From Sinotaia quadrata (lineage: Eukaryota; Mollusca; Gastropoda; Architaenioglossa; Viviparidae), in the NCBI GenBank assembly GCA_028829895.1, contig CM054179.1, positions 35,340,617 to 35,404,616 on the forward strand: 64,000 bases of DNA, read 5' to 3'. Positions 35,051 to 46,850 of this stretch are shown one piece after another (the stretch's first letter is position 1; the number at the start of each line of letters is the position of its first letter). Below the pieces are notes generated by a model. That model had not been told where the DNA came from. It saw only the letters and a list, made by a program, of their open reading frames with translations, and made no database searches. The translations under genes were made by a program, and so were the position numbers.

Positions 35051-35637
35051 GTGAAGGTCGGTGGACGTAGCGTGAATTTTGTGCGAACAAAAAAAAAATG
35101 TACTGCAGCCAGGAAAATTATTCCACACTTAGAACAAAGAGATTTCAGATAACCAAATAACATTAATTAAGTTTCTTATTAAAAAAAATATTGATATAGT
35201 AAAAACATTATAGTGATAATGGTACTTAGATAAACCATTTATATGCCAATATAACCGCATATACTGTAATTCATTCTTTATATATAAACACGTTTTCATA
35301 ATATGCATCTTCCAGTAATTCTAAATTTGTTTTAAAATGAAATGAAGTTTTACTATTTAATTTCATATACGTCATATTCATGTCTAGCAATCCATAGAAC
35401 TAATGACATATCCTAACATGGATACTGGATGTTATGTTTTATTTTTATTTTTATCTTCTTTCAAGTACGTTTGGTCTCTTTATCTTGTACACATTCATTG
35501 TCTCTCCTCCCTATCACTCTCTCCATTCCATTCCATGGCACAGTGTCTTGAACTTTTCACTGCGTGAAACTATGCGCTTTGTAATTTGTTCCTTCATCTC
35601 TTCTTTCTTACGTAAATTATATTTGTGTGCCACACAC

Positions 35638-35699
35638 AGTCTCTCCCTCTCTCTCTTGCACTCTCTCTCTCTCTCTCTCTCTCACTCTCTCTCTCTCTC

Positions 35700-35776
<77 letters not shown>
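35638..35776 (+). repeat. (CT)n microsatellite, about 138 bp
   Basis: CT units with rare CA interruptions. They produce overlapping Leu-Ser-rich frames of 134 and 71 codons, which I do not accept as genes. Confidence 0.98.
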
Positions 35777-35779
<3 letters not shown>

Positions 35780-36699
35780 ACGCTTATTTCAGGATTTGTA
35801 ATAGTAGAGAAGACATATATTTTTGTGCTGGGATATAATTAATGCACACAAATGCAAGAGCATATTCCAGTCATACACAATACATACATTTACGGTTTAT
35901 TTACTCGGTTTCAAATTGTCGTGGGTGTGAAGTTTGGATTATTTGTGTGAGGTCTGGACTTCAAGAGAGGGCGTGATTTTTGTTTCTTGTTTTGTTTTTG
36001 GTTTACCTCTGGAGCAAAAGAATGTTTTTCCATTCCATCTAAAGACTTTGTATTATTTGATTGTGACTGTATAGAGATCCAACATTGCAGCAAGATAATT
36101 CTTGCTGCAAGAAGATAATTCTCTGTGATGAAAACATCAGCATTTCTTGAAAAATTAGTTGAAATGAATAAAATCAAAATGGTCGCAATTCACAACTACA
36201 ACGATTTGAGATGGCTTGACTTATATATCTCGGTCTCACTTTCGCACTTTAACTCCAATCATTCAGCGCCTCACACCAACCACCTTGCTGCCACACAGGG
36301 TGTCCTGAGGGTCCGACATTGGCGAGAAACGAAGAGCTGAGGGGTAGCAGCGCCGTAAGCTGACACATAAATTACCGACAGGGTCTTTAAGCTTCTTCTC
36401 TAGTTTCCAGCCATTGAAAAGGAACCCTGCCGGCTCCAGTTAACTAAAAGCCTCTCTCCGATGCCGGCGATCGCGCTAAGACTTATGGGATATAGTGTGC
36501 ACTTATCTGACAGGTATGTGTGTGGGTGCGTGTGAAGGGGTGGGAGTGAGATGGGCGGTAGGTCGATGGTGTATAATTTTAGGTTATGGTGGAAGAATGG
36601 GTGAGAGAAGGGAGGGTGACCAGAGGAGCAAGGGACCCACCTACACCGATATGCTCATAACATGCTGCACTCGCATTTGCCTTTGTCCCTGTCTTATTA
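35777..36699. other. Mixed unique block, GC-richer at 36240-36480
   Basis: A 250-bp GC-richer patch has no conserved frame. GT- and GGA-rich words follow at 36510-36620. Confidence 0.4.
36085..36110. other. Perfect 11-bp-arm hairpin
   Basis: TTGCAGCAAGA and TCTTGCTGCAA flank a TAAT loop. A direct GAAGATAATTCT echo follows. Its role is unknown. Confidence 0.7.
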
Positions 36700-36895
36700 A
36701 TACTTCTTTCAAACTTGTTATTATTCTTCACCTTACCAACAAAGCAATAATTAAAATTAATACCTCCTTCAAACTTGCTAATATTGTTCACCCTTACCAA
36801 CAATGCAATAATTAAAATTAATACCTCCTTCAAACTTGCTATTATTCTTCATCCTTACCAACAAGTGAACAAGGCAATAGTTAAAATTAATACAA
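36700..36895 (+). repeat. Minisatellite, about 70-bp unit, 3 copies
   Basis: TTCAAACTTGnTnATTnTTC plus CTTACCAACAAnGCAATAnTTA recurs. The last copy has an insertion of AAGTGAAC. Confidence 0.93.
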
Positions 36896-36965
36896 CACCT
36901 ATGCTTGCATACAAAAAACACTCACACATGGAACAATGGATAGAGTTCGACACACAGACGACGTA

Positions 36966-36966
36966 T

Positions 36967-36997
<31 letters not shown>

Positions 36998-36998
36998 T
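36966..36998 (+). repeat. (GATA)n microsatellite
   Basis: About seven ATAG units followed by TAGG units. Confidence 0.95.
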
Positions 36999-38191
36999 GT
37001 AGGTAGGTAAAAAAGAAAGACAAACAATATGTGTGCGTGCAGACATAGGTATATGCATATATACTTAAATTGCTTTTTTACAGTCACAGTACTTGTCAGT
37101 GGTGTGTTAGGCACAAATAGCTTAGCATTGTATTTTTTGTCGTATTGTGACATAGCACTTTTTTAATAAGTAAAGAAAATATATTATTTATAGTGTTTAC
37201 ATTTTAAATATCAATGAATATTTATTTCAATCAAATTTTTAACTCTGCGCTAGTTAAAGCCCTGTTGAATATATTGAAACTACTGAATCTTTGTAGCCGT
37301 ACTATGTTAGCTAATCACTATATAGTCAATATGTAGAATATAAAATTAGTGAGACCTTGTAACCATAATATTTTAGTTAAATCACTATAGCTATATAGTC
37401 AATATGGAAACTCTAATAGCTGATTTTCCATATTCAGTGTACACTGTCAACCATATTTGAAGAAAATAATCTATTGTTTTCAGAATTTTAAATATCAGTA
37501 AGATAAAGATAATTGGCGGCTAATGCGTATGCGCTCACAGTTAAAAATTGAATACTTGATATTAGATGACTGAACACATATTTCTTACAATGAAACTGTT
37601 TTTGTGAGATTTACTAAGTTTGTTTGAGAGAGGAGGGCTGCATGCTCGCTGAATGGAACACTTCGTCCTGCTGTATGGATTACGTAGGAGAATTTGACGT
37701 AAATTAAGATGTGTTTAAAGAAGAAACATGGCGGCTAGGTGAATAATGACGCTTAGTGGGTAAAGGGTGGGGTGTTAACCATTCCTGTCTAGGAGACGCC
37801 TCGTGATATAGGGCGGCAAGAAGATCACATGAAGACAAGAATTTGAGAAATAGAATCCCCTGATCTTCTTTAGTGCTTCTTTGTGTCTGTGGTTGAACTC
37901 AATACTCTGTTCTCCCACTCTCTCGGCCTTCCTTCTTCAACCATTCAAACTCTCTCTCTCTCTCTTTCACACACATACACACACGATCACACCGTTGTCT
38001 CAGTGTCACTTATTTCATTTCATGTTGACTGGCCTCTTAACACCTGTTTTTCTTTGTCTTTCGTTGTCTTTCCTCTCCACTATATATTGTCGTACATTTT
38101 TTATGACAATTTATAATAATAGAAGTGCATTACTAAAGTGTACGATGGTATTTCAATCAGTGTCATCGTTGTTCCTGTCTCTCTTTCTATG
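36999..38191. other. AT-rich stretch; CT-rich from 37900
   Basis: CTATATAGTCAATATG occurs twice (37318, 37393). A YY1-like AACATGGCGGCTA lies at 37725-37737. A short CT and CA run is at 37950-37985. No gene is supported. Confidence 0.4.
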
Positions 38192-38364
<173 letters not shown>

Positions 38365-39545
38365 ATGTTATCTGTTTAGTTAGATAAATAGATGTCTGCT
38401 TTCTTTCTCTCTAAGTGTTTCGTAGCCTAATAATCTAGTAAAATATGGACCCGATTAACAATATTTTTAAAACTGCCTTTCGAATAATGTTATATTATAA
38501 ACCGCTTATTTATTGTACGAATGAACATACGATTTCCTAATTCGACAGTCGAAAGTGACAGACACGGACATTTGTGGTAAACAATGCTTTATTACTTTTA
38601 AATACTCCAGTAATGTAAGATTATGAAAAATATCCTTAATGGAATGTATCTTCGCTGCATCATAATCCTCGATGTGAAGAACACTATCTTCCTAAATGCT
38701 TGCCCGCGGTTTTACTTGGAACCATACTGAAATACCCTGCGCGATTGACCCTGGGGTCGGAGGGATTGAACCAGTTTCTTAGGCATCCACCCTATCTTTT
38801 CTCAAAACTGTCATATATCAGCATTAGACCACCCATCGTATTGGAAGCAGGGAGACAAAGCAATCCCACCCTCTAATTTGGCATCACCTACAGCTCTTTC
38901 AAGCCTTTTCTTTGGAACACCTCTTGACGGGCCCATGCGATCGGCATTAGCGCAATGTTTGAACAGATTTAGGAGAGACAACTCCTGGCAGATTGCGCCT
39001 GTACTACGAATGTTTATCGGGGGAAATGAATGAACATAAAATAGATAAATATCCATGTATGATTAGTGTTAATTAGCAGAATATGTGTCGTTGTAATGAC
39101 GATAAAGAGGACTGATCCTTGTGTGTAAATGTTGTTCCCGTAACATATTTTTTTACTACTTATACGTGCTTAGCAATATAAAATAAAATGTATTTTAATG
39201 AGAAAGGAAACATTCATATAATCTGAAATGCGATGTGAAAGAGTTCACTTTAATTGAGAAATTATTTTAAAAGATATCTTATATAAAGTGTCCAAAGAGT
39301 GTGATAAGTAGATTCCAGTGATGATTATTAGGTCTTCAAGGTGTGGTAAATCATTAAGTTCCAAAGAAAAACCCAGCTTAAATGTAGTTTAGCGTCACGA
39401 TTTGTGACGTCAGAAGTAATAACTATCTACGGTATAACCTGGTCGTAACATTTGTAGAACGAGTTTGTTAAGAAACTTTCATAATCAGACTAAGTAATGA
39501 CGTGTTCTGATTTCATCATAACTTGAAGAGAAAAGCACGAAGATT
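38365..39545. other. Unique stretch, GC-richer at 38700-39010
   Basis: The 81-codon minus-strand frame at 38811-39056 matches nothing known to me. Otherwise AT-rich sequence with no array. Confidence 0.35.
38700..38840 (-). other. tRNA-like pol III promoter boxes, possible SINE relic
   Basis: On the minus strand, GGTTCAATCCC (38765-38775) fits a B-box, and TGGTCTAATGCTG about 50 bases upstream is a weak A-box. The stems of a tRNA are not formed. A tRNA-derived SINE head is possible, but there is no second copy in the window to confirm it. Confidence 0.25.
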
Positions 39546-40000
39546 GATGTTTATGTCATGAAGCATTGTAATCTCAATGTTAAACTGAAGAAAAACATCA
39601 AGATCGGACCCGTCGTAAAGAGGCCTTGCAATTTCAACATTAACTTCAAAATAATTATCACGACTGATCTGTATACCATGACACATTGCGATATCACTAA
39701 TAACGTGAACAAATCATCTTGAAGCATTAACTTGAAAATCATCAAAACTGGTCCTAATGCTTTTTATGTCTATGTGATTTCACCATTAACCACAAAACAA
39801 AACAACAAGACTGGTCCTCTTGCTTTTTATGTCTATGTGATTTCACCATTAACCACAAAACAAAACAACAAGACTGGTCCTCTTGCTTTTTATGTCTATG
39901 TGATTTCACCATTAACCACAAAACAAAACACCAAGACTGGGCCTAATGATTGTAACATTGTAATTTCATATGACATTATGATATCACCATTAACTTGAAC
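39546..40000 (+). repeat. Minisatellite, 63-bp core x3 with decayed flanks
   Basis: ACTGGTCCTnnTGCTTTTTA plus TGTCTATGTGATTTCACC and AACCACAAAACAAAACA recurs at 63 bp between 39747 and 39935. Diverged GAAGCATTGnAATnTCA and TTAACnTGAA words extend on both sides. Sixty-three is a multiple of three, hence the 88-codon frame. Confidence 0.9.
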
Positions 40001-40125
40001 AGAAACTAGTCTAGCCCTAGTTTCATGAAATATTATAAATTGTTAATTTCAGATTAACAGGAAATATTGACTAGGGATAATAGTACGAAACAGAATGATA
40101 TCTCCTTTCGCTAAGACAGCAAATG

Positions 40126-40222
40126 ACCCAGAAAAGTCAAGAGATATGACCCAGAAAAAGTCAAGAGATATGACCCAAGAAAAGTCAAGAAATATGACCC
40201 AGGAAAAGTCAAGAGATATGCG
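40126..40222 (+). repeat. 23-24-bp minisatellite, about 4 copies
   Basis: GACCCAGAAAAGTCAAGAGA plus TAT recurs with one-base indels. Confidence 0.93.
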
Positions 40223-40424
40223 AGTTTTACCTGGATGTAGGGACTCGAAACCTGATGCGGTCATGAGAGTTATCTTAAAAGTTATCTTAAAAGGAAAAAC
40301 GTTGTATTGCAGCTAAAACCAATTTCCAGGTGTTGCATGACATGAATACTCTTGTAAATCATCGCTTCATACGTGGTGTAATGTTACCCAACTGCACATA
40401 TAATTGTTATATAAATTGTTAAAT

Positions 40425-41872
40425 TGTTGAATTGACCCGAACTTGGGCACTCGTTATGATGGTATTTTATGTTGAAGTTTGAGTCTATGAATTGATTGAA
40501 AATATGCTAGAAATTGCTGATGCAATCCAAACAAGTTCTAACTGATAAGATTTACAGGAACGAGACCAGCCAATGGACTGAGATCAATAAGTTTACCTGG
40601 TGTAGAGAATACCATTATCTAATCACTTGAATTTAGAGTGGCAAGAAGTCTGGTCATGAAAAGTGGCCGTTAGCTTACTGGTGAGTTAAGTGACTGATTG
40701 AGAGAGAATGGACTTTTAGTTTTACAAATTGTGAACAAAGTATGCTAAACACTTGACATTGTTTCTAGTGAACCTGTATATAAACTATTATACTGTACTC
40801 ATTATGCTGTGTGCATGTATCGTGCTAATAAATAATGTTGCAGGAAACTATAGGTTGAGACTTGAATGTAAGAAAGAATGGAGTTAAAAAATAATAAACT
40901 GGGAACTTAGCGTTTGTTCCCTGATAATATTTTACATGGAAATAGCAGTCTTTCCTTTTTTTTATCTGAATCTCCTGATTTACTGAAGATAAACAGTTAC
41001 GACCATGGTAGACATGATAAGTATCTAAAGCAGTGTGTAAGTGTAAGGAATACACTGCATTCCATTGATGTATAGTGACAAGTTATGCTGACTACATTGA
41101 GCAATTTGTGGTACAAGGAGGTTACTGGAAATTGCTGCAATTGTTGTTCTGCTTGAGAGAGCTATTACAGCAGAGTGCCAGATTAGCCTGAGAGAATAGC
41201 AGTGAATCAGTGTTTTACAGTGTGAGGAGGAAAACACGTGGAATTGGCATGAACAATAGTTTGTGACTTTGTTACAAAAGTATTTGAAAGACTATTCAGA
41301 CAGCACCTAAACCAATTTATGTAGAAACTATTTTCACTTATCTCTAATAACTCCTTTCTGTTCTCTGATAAGAACTATCCTGTGATTTGTATTTATGATA
41401 ATCTATTGAATTGTGTGTTAGGATATAAGACTGTATAGATATCAAAATTATTCGAATGTGGTTTCATGGAAATATTGATGTCAAATAATCTTTTTCATTG
41501 CATTTGTTATTTGTTTATTTGATTGTTGATTTAGTAAATGCATTATTAAATTTATTGGCCTTCTTACACAAATTGATAACCTTATGTTGGCGAAGAATGT
41601 AGGTGGATCTGGGCTCGCTAAATATAGATTAAAAGACAGTAAGAAGATTTTTACCTACGAAAACTTTGTGTGACGGTAAATGTTTGTCTATAATGTAGTG
41701 GAAGAGAGACAATTTTTACAGCGCCCGCATATCCGCCAAATGAGAGAGGATTATGAATAACATAACTCACTATTATAATCACTAGTAATTAGTTATGGAT
41801 GATTAATTAATTAATTAATAATAATATAATAATAAATCGTAACGATTATCAAGATGGCGTGGGCGTCACAAA
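40425..41872 (+). repeat. Dispersed repeat family R, copy R3 (near full length)
   Basis: It starts at GACCCGAACTTGGGCAC (about 40434), which recurs inverted at the far end of R6 (about 49468). It continues through ATATGCTAGAAATTGCTGAT, ACCAGCCAATGG, GTTAGCTTACTGGTGAGTTA, GCTGTGTGCATGTATC, CTCGCTAAATATAGATTAAA (41613), CGCCCGCATATCCGCCAAAT and a TAA run, and ends GGCGTCACA. The length of about 1.45 kb matches R2. No open frame is conserved. Confidence 0.8.
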
Positions 41873-43610
41873 TGTATAACAAACTAATGAGAAAACTGAC
41901 TTATACATGTTTTGCCGCAATGGCAGAATCGTAAAATTAGGATAAAGTGTGCTACGACATAACAAACATTTAAATGTAGTGTGTTACGATATTTAAAGAT
42001 TGAAATGAGTATACAATATGCAGTCTAAGTATAATAATACTCTATATAAATATCATCAGGCTATACATACAGTTATTACCTACACGTTTGCACACACGCA
42101 CAACTCATTACATTATGCAACTTGTATACAAGAGAAGAGTTGAATGTTTATTTAGAAAAAAAAAACAATAACATTTGGGACAGACTAGATTTAACCCTCA
42201 ACATTTAGGCTTTCGAAAACGGCAAACAGTCGAAAGGAAATCATAGTGATTTACCAGAACAGGAGTTCGTGTCGTTCAGAATCATTATCACATTCCAATC
42301 TGCCTGATTTTTTTTTAAAACTTCTCTTTATCATACAGCTGGCACAATTTCTTTTCCTTCACCAATCACCTTCCCAGACTGTAAAAGGATGATCAGCCTG
42401 AAGATTTGGCTGAAAGTAGGAAGGACAATACCGCACAAGAATATTGTGTGTGTTTCGCTTACACTCACCCCAGAAGCCACAATAGACCTTTCGTCTTCAC
42501 GATGTTCTCAGTCTTGGTCTGCTTCTGGGGGATCCCCACAGCCTCGCGGTGCGTCTGGGGTGGAGGGCAGGAGGGCTGGCGGAAGGGGGTGAAACAGGTT
42601 GCACCAGTTTGGCGCACACCCTCAACTGCCCTCCGTCGGTTGGAAGGGGGGGGGGGGGGCGAAGACGCCTCATCATTTCAAGAATATTGATAGCATCGCC
42701 TTTACTGTTTTACTGGTCTGTCTAAAAAGTGTGTCTTTAGTTTGTGATTTTCTTTTTATTTACCGCTCTTTAGATATTATTATTATTCTGAAGAGAGCTT
42801 TCTTCACATCTGTCGACTGTCGGCGGTGAACCAAGATCTCGGAACTTAACAAGATTCTGGGAGATCCAAGATTTTACGGAGGATGTCGGACTTCCGAGGA
42901 GCGCTACTTTTAGTAGTGGGCACGTCTGTGATTTCTAGGTATTTTAATCATAAACTTCCAAATAAGATGTTATTTTCCTCAAACTCCTATCACTAAAGAC
43001 ATCACTTATGCTTTTACATTCCAATCTCTAGATTTCTAATCTCAGATCTAGATATATTACTATTTTTTTCTCTTTCTTTTGTTCTTATGTTTCTATCAAT
43101 TGGAACAACGACAACAATGACTGCTGCTGTTCTGTTAGACTTTTTGAGGAGCACAATATCTAGTCTTATCTCAATAATCACTGTCTATTCTTATCTCAAT
43201 GTCCCACAGTATTTTCATTTCCTCTCTCTCGGTAATCGCTTCTGTTTGGTTTATCCATGCTCTTTCTGTGGCTTTTCCTCACATAGGTTTCTTAGTATTA
43301 TTTTTGCCCCTTCGTTTTGTCTTTTGGTGTATTCTGTTGGAGCCATAAACTGGCACCCGGATAGTAAATGTTCTGTTGTTTCATGCATGTGTTCGGAAAG
43401 TCTGCATTTGGAATCATTTAAGATTTTCATTATTTTTGTTTTGTGTGGATTCTTCCTCTGTGCTTGATACTTAGCAGCCCTTGTGGGTTCTGATATTTGT
43501 TTCTAACTCTTTGTTAATACATGTTGTGTTGTTTTCTTCAAAGTTTCTTTTTCTCTTTTTTCTCTTTTTTTTTTTGTGTGGGGGTTTGTATAATTCACTA
43601 ACTTTTTTTT
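41873..43610. other. Mixed unique stretch with GC-rich patch 42460-42670
   Basis: The GC-rich patch ends in a run of about 14 G (42646-42659) and contains the candidate exon listed separately. The rest is AT- or T-rich. The 126-codon frame at 43087-43467 is hydrophobic and T-rich, with no family I can name. Confidence 0.4.
42488..42554 (-). CDS. Candidate 67-nt internal exon, unidentified
   Basis: On the minus strand a pyrimidine-rich tract (CTCCTGCCCTCCACCCCAG) ends in an AG acceptor at 42555-42556. The open segment then reads THREAVGIPQKQTKTENIVK and ends AAAG before a GT at 42486-42487. Nearly every codon ends in G or C, unlike all surrounding DNA, and the frame closes just past the GT. 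That combination suggests a coding exon, but I cannot assign a protein and see no neighbouring exon. Chance in a GC-rich patch is the alternative. Confidence 0.25.
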
Positions 43611-43626
43611 ATAGATAGATAGATAA

Positions 43627-43659
<33 letters not shown>

Positions 43660-43712
43660 CACACATATGGAAGGATGGATGGGCGGATGGGCGGATGGAT
43701 GGGCGGATTGAT
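43611..43712 (+). repeat. (GATA)n followed by (GGATGGGC)n microsatellites
   Basis: About 12 ATAG units, then GGATGGAT or GGATGGGC octamers to 43712. Confidence 0.95.
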
Positions 43713-44029
43713 TGGCGTAAGTTGGTATTTTTCAGTGAGTGTGTGTAATTGCTATTAGCTATCCTCTTATATTCGTTTGATTAGAATGTTATGTGTTAAT
43801 GGTTCTCTCTATATAATTAATATAGTTCACTGTTAGCTCGATATCCCACATTTGTCTGCGAATGTCAAGTGAGGTGTGTGGCAATGTCTAATATCTGGTT
43901 AACGCAATGTGTCCTGTATTTCCGACACGCATTATAGTTTAATCATTTGAATGTTTTATATCATCTATGGTAGCTGTCTGAAAATATTTTCTTTCTCAAA
44001 GTGCTTTTCAATCTCTTACTAGAAGGTAC
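43713..44029. other. AT-rich unique stretch
   Basis: No array, RNA gene or frame of note. Confidence 0.45.
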
Positions 44030-45610
44030 ACTCCGCAATGAGACATGGAATTACTTGCCCTCGTCCCTTTATGCTTAAGCAGTGAGATCTTATGTTCTCA
44101 CCTCTCTAAGCCTGAGCGATTGGTATATATTCGCATCTCCGTGGACCTAAGAAATAGTCTCATGTTCTCAACACTATAGACCTAAGAAGTATAGTCTCAT
44201 GTTCTCAACACTATAGACCTAAGAAGTATAGTCTCATGTTGTCAACACTATAGACCTAAGAAGTATAGTCTCATGTTGTCAACACTATAGACCTAAGAAG
44301 TATAGTCTCATGTTCTCAACACTATAGACCTAAGAAGTATAGTCTCATGTTCTCAACACTATAGACCTAAGAAGTATAGTATCATGTTCTCAACACTATA
44401 GATCTAAGAAGTATAGTCTCATGTTGTCAACACTATAGACCTAAGAAGTATAGTCTCATGTTGTCAACACTATAGACCTAAGAAGTATAGTCTCATGTTC
44501 TCAACACTATAGACCTAAGGAATGGGTCGAATGTTTCTAATTCGATACGCCTAAACAGTGGGTCACTTACTTTCAGTTCTATATGCTTATGCAGTGAACT
44601 CGAATGTCCTTAACCCCAATAGGCCTAAGCATGAGGATTACATTTTCTCTAAAGGTTAAAGGAGTGTTGTCAATTGCTTTCAGTCCTGTAGGCCTGAGTA
44701 GTGGGATCGCATATTCTTATCCATTTAGATCTAAACTGTGAGCCACATGTATAGGCCTAAGCAACTGGTCACTTATTATCATCTCTGAATACATCAGCAG
44801 CAGCCATGTACATCAAGTAGTGGTCACATGTTCTTGGCTCTGTAGGCCAAACAATGGGTCACATTATCTCAGCCCTGTAGGCCAACCAATGGTCACATGT
44901 TCTCATCTCTGTAGGCCAAAGATTGGTCACATGTTCTCATCTCCGTAGGCCAAAGATTGGTCACATGTTCTCATCTCTGTAGGCAAAAAATATGGTCACA
45001 TGTTCTCAGCCCTATAGTTCAAGTAATGGTCACTTATTCTCAGTCCTGTAGGCCAAGTAATATGTTTACAGCCCTGTAGACCAAACAATGGCCAAATGTT
45101 CACAGCACTATAAGCCAAGCTATGGGTCACATGTTCTCAGCCCTGTACACAAAAGCAATGTGTCACATCTTATTAACTCCATAGACTTTAATATGAATCG
45201 GAAATTTGTAGGCCTAATCTATGGGTTATATGTTCTCAACATTGTAGACCTTAGCAGTGGGTCATATGTTCTCAGCCCTGTAAGTTTAAGCAGTAAGTCA
45301 CGTGCTCTTAGCTTTGTAGCCAGTGGTTTACATGCTCTTAGTCCTGTAATTTGAAAAGTAGGTCGTATACACTCAGCCCTGTAGGTCTAACAGTGGGTCG
45401 CACGCTCTCAACCCTGTAGGCCTAACAGTGGGTCTCATGCTTCTCTTGTCCTGATGCCTAACAGAGGGTCGCATGCTGTCAGCCCTGTAGGCCTAACAGT
45501 GGGTCTTATGCTTCTCTTGATGCCTAACATAGGGTTGCAGGCTCTTAACCCTGTAGGTCTAACAGTAGGTCGCAATCTCTTAATCCTGTAGACCTAAGCA
45601 GTGAGTCTTT
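44030..45610 (+). repeat. Graded 37-bp satellite, about 1.6 kb, with higher-order structure
   Basis: From 44145 to 44515 there are about ten regular 37-bp units (CTAAGAAGTATAGTCTCATG plus TTnTCAACACTATAGAC). Downstream to 45610 about 30 related units (GGTCACATGTTCTCAGCCCT plus GTAGGCCTAA) vary in sequence and length. The regular part shows a five-unit higher-order pattern (see findings). Confidence 0.95.
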
Positions 45611-45924
45611 TTGACCTATTACTTGACAGTGATATTTCAGTTTTGCTTGGATTATAATATTAATTTGAAATTTGAAAGAAGTATTAATTAAATATTTATA
45701 TATAATTGTTAATAATCTATTAATCTGGCTAATATCACAATTTATCATAAGTTATAGCAAGATGCAGAGTTAGTGTAAATGCATGGAATACTCGCCAAGT
45801 GACTACTTCCAAGTATGTTATTATTTTCTATTGATTTATGAAATAAATTCTGCTTTCATAAATTATTCAAGGAAAAATGGAAATTCACCTTTATATTCTT
45901 GTATGTTTACGTTAACATATGTGC
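45611..45924. other. AT-rich unique stretch
   Basis: Nothing is recognised between the satellite and the AC-rich block. Confidence 0.4.
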
Positions 45925-45978
45925 TTCAAAAAGAACAAAAAACAAGAACAAAAACAAGAACAAAAACAAGAACAAAAA
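45925..45978 (+). repeat. 12-bp AACAAAAACAAG array, 4 copies
   Basis: AAAAACAAGAAC repeats four times and encodes a Lys/Gln or Lys/Thr/Arg repeat by chance. Confidence 0.93.
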
Positions 45979-46077
45979 GGTAGGTACAGCTGCAAGATTT
46001 CCTCAATATCTCTTCATCGCCACAAACGACAAGTGCCCTTTCTCGCACTCGTTTTGATCACACCCCCACTCCAAACA

Positions 46078-46146
46078 AACACACACACAAGCAAGCGCGC
46101 GTTCGCGCACGCACACGTACACGCACACTCACACGCACACACACAA
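46078..46146 (+). repeat. Imperfect (CA)n microsatellite with CG interruptions
   Basis: ACACACACAAGCAAGCGCGC leads into ACGCACAC-type units. 46147-46425 after it is unique, with an ATT run at about 46450 inside R4. Confidence 0.93.
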
Positions 46147-46425
46147 TTGCCTTCTCTCGGATGATAAATCGAAGAACAGCTGTGAGCAAGACGCAAATTA
46201 TAGCTCTTTATTCACATCAACAGAGTTGGGGTTTGGGATTTTCAATTTTTTTTTTTTATAAAGATTGTGATATTAATTATGGTAATGGTGATTGTTACTC
46301 TTTCCCTCTCTGTTAATAGCCTGATCAAATTACACACTTTCACCAGACCCAAGCTCAGCAACAGTCATTGTAGGTTGAGTCACTGCAGTATCTAAATTTT
46401 CCACAACTAAATTTAAATGATACGC

Positions 46426-46850
46426 GTGACACAACGCCACCCTAGATATAAGTTATTATTATTATTATTATTATCCATAATTAATTACAACTGATGAGAA
46501 TCTTAATTTATGATTTACAGGACCGCATTATCCTCCATGTGAGAGAGACGAGTGGTGTTTTCTGGAGAGTTATTAATATTCCTAAGTCAATCAGTCAGTT
46601 AACTCACCAGTATGCTAGCGGCCGCCTTTCATGAACAGACTTCAGCCACACCAGATTCAAAGTGATTAGAAAGTAGAATTATTTCGGCAGGTATACTTTG
46701 ATCTCGGCCTATTGGCTGGTCTCGCTCTAGTAAATCTTAACCATTGAACAATAAACCTATTCATCCACTAAGACTGACTTAGATTACAACAGCAAATTCT
46801 AGCACATTCTCTTCATGAGTTGTGCTTTTAACTCTGCTACTTACAGAACA
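46426..46850 (-). repeat. Dispersed repeat family R, copy R4 (deleted and locally inverted)
   Basis: On the minus strand it has the R tail (GGTGGCGTTGTGTCAC at 46426-46441, ATT run, TAATTATGGAT) and the R 5' block (CTGGTGAGTTAACTGACTGA at about 46590, ACCAGCCAATAGG at about 46710). About 1 kb of middle is missing. The core GAGAGAGACGAGTGGTGTTT at 46543 is in plus orientation, opposite to the rest. Confidence 0.75.

Larger units (their letters stand above)
34376..35637. other. Unique AT-rich flank downstream of the Gypsy pair
   Basis: Apart from the microsatellite and the motif cluster listed separately, nothing is recognised. The region is strongly AT-rich from 35100 to 35400. Confidence 0.4.

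Noticed and set aside
35434..35842. Overlapping Leu-Ser-rich frames of 134 and 71 codons
   Set aside because: Mostly translation of the CT microsatellite.
43087..43467. 126-codon hydrophobic frame as a membrane protein
   Set aside because: T-rich DNA gives Phe/Leu/Ser/Ile-rich frames by composition. No conserved motif and no neighbouring exon.
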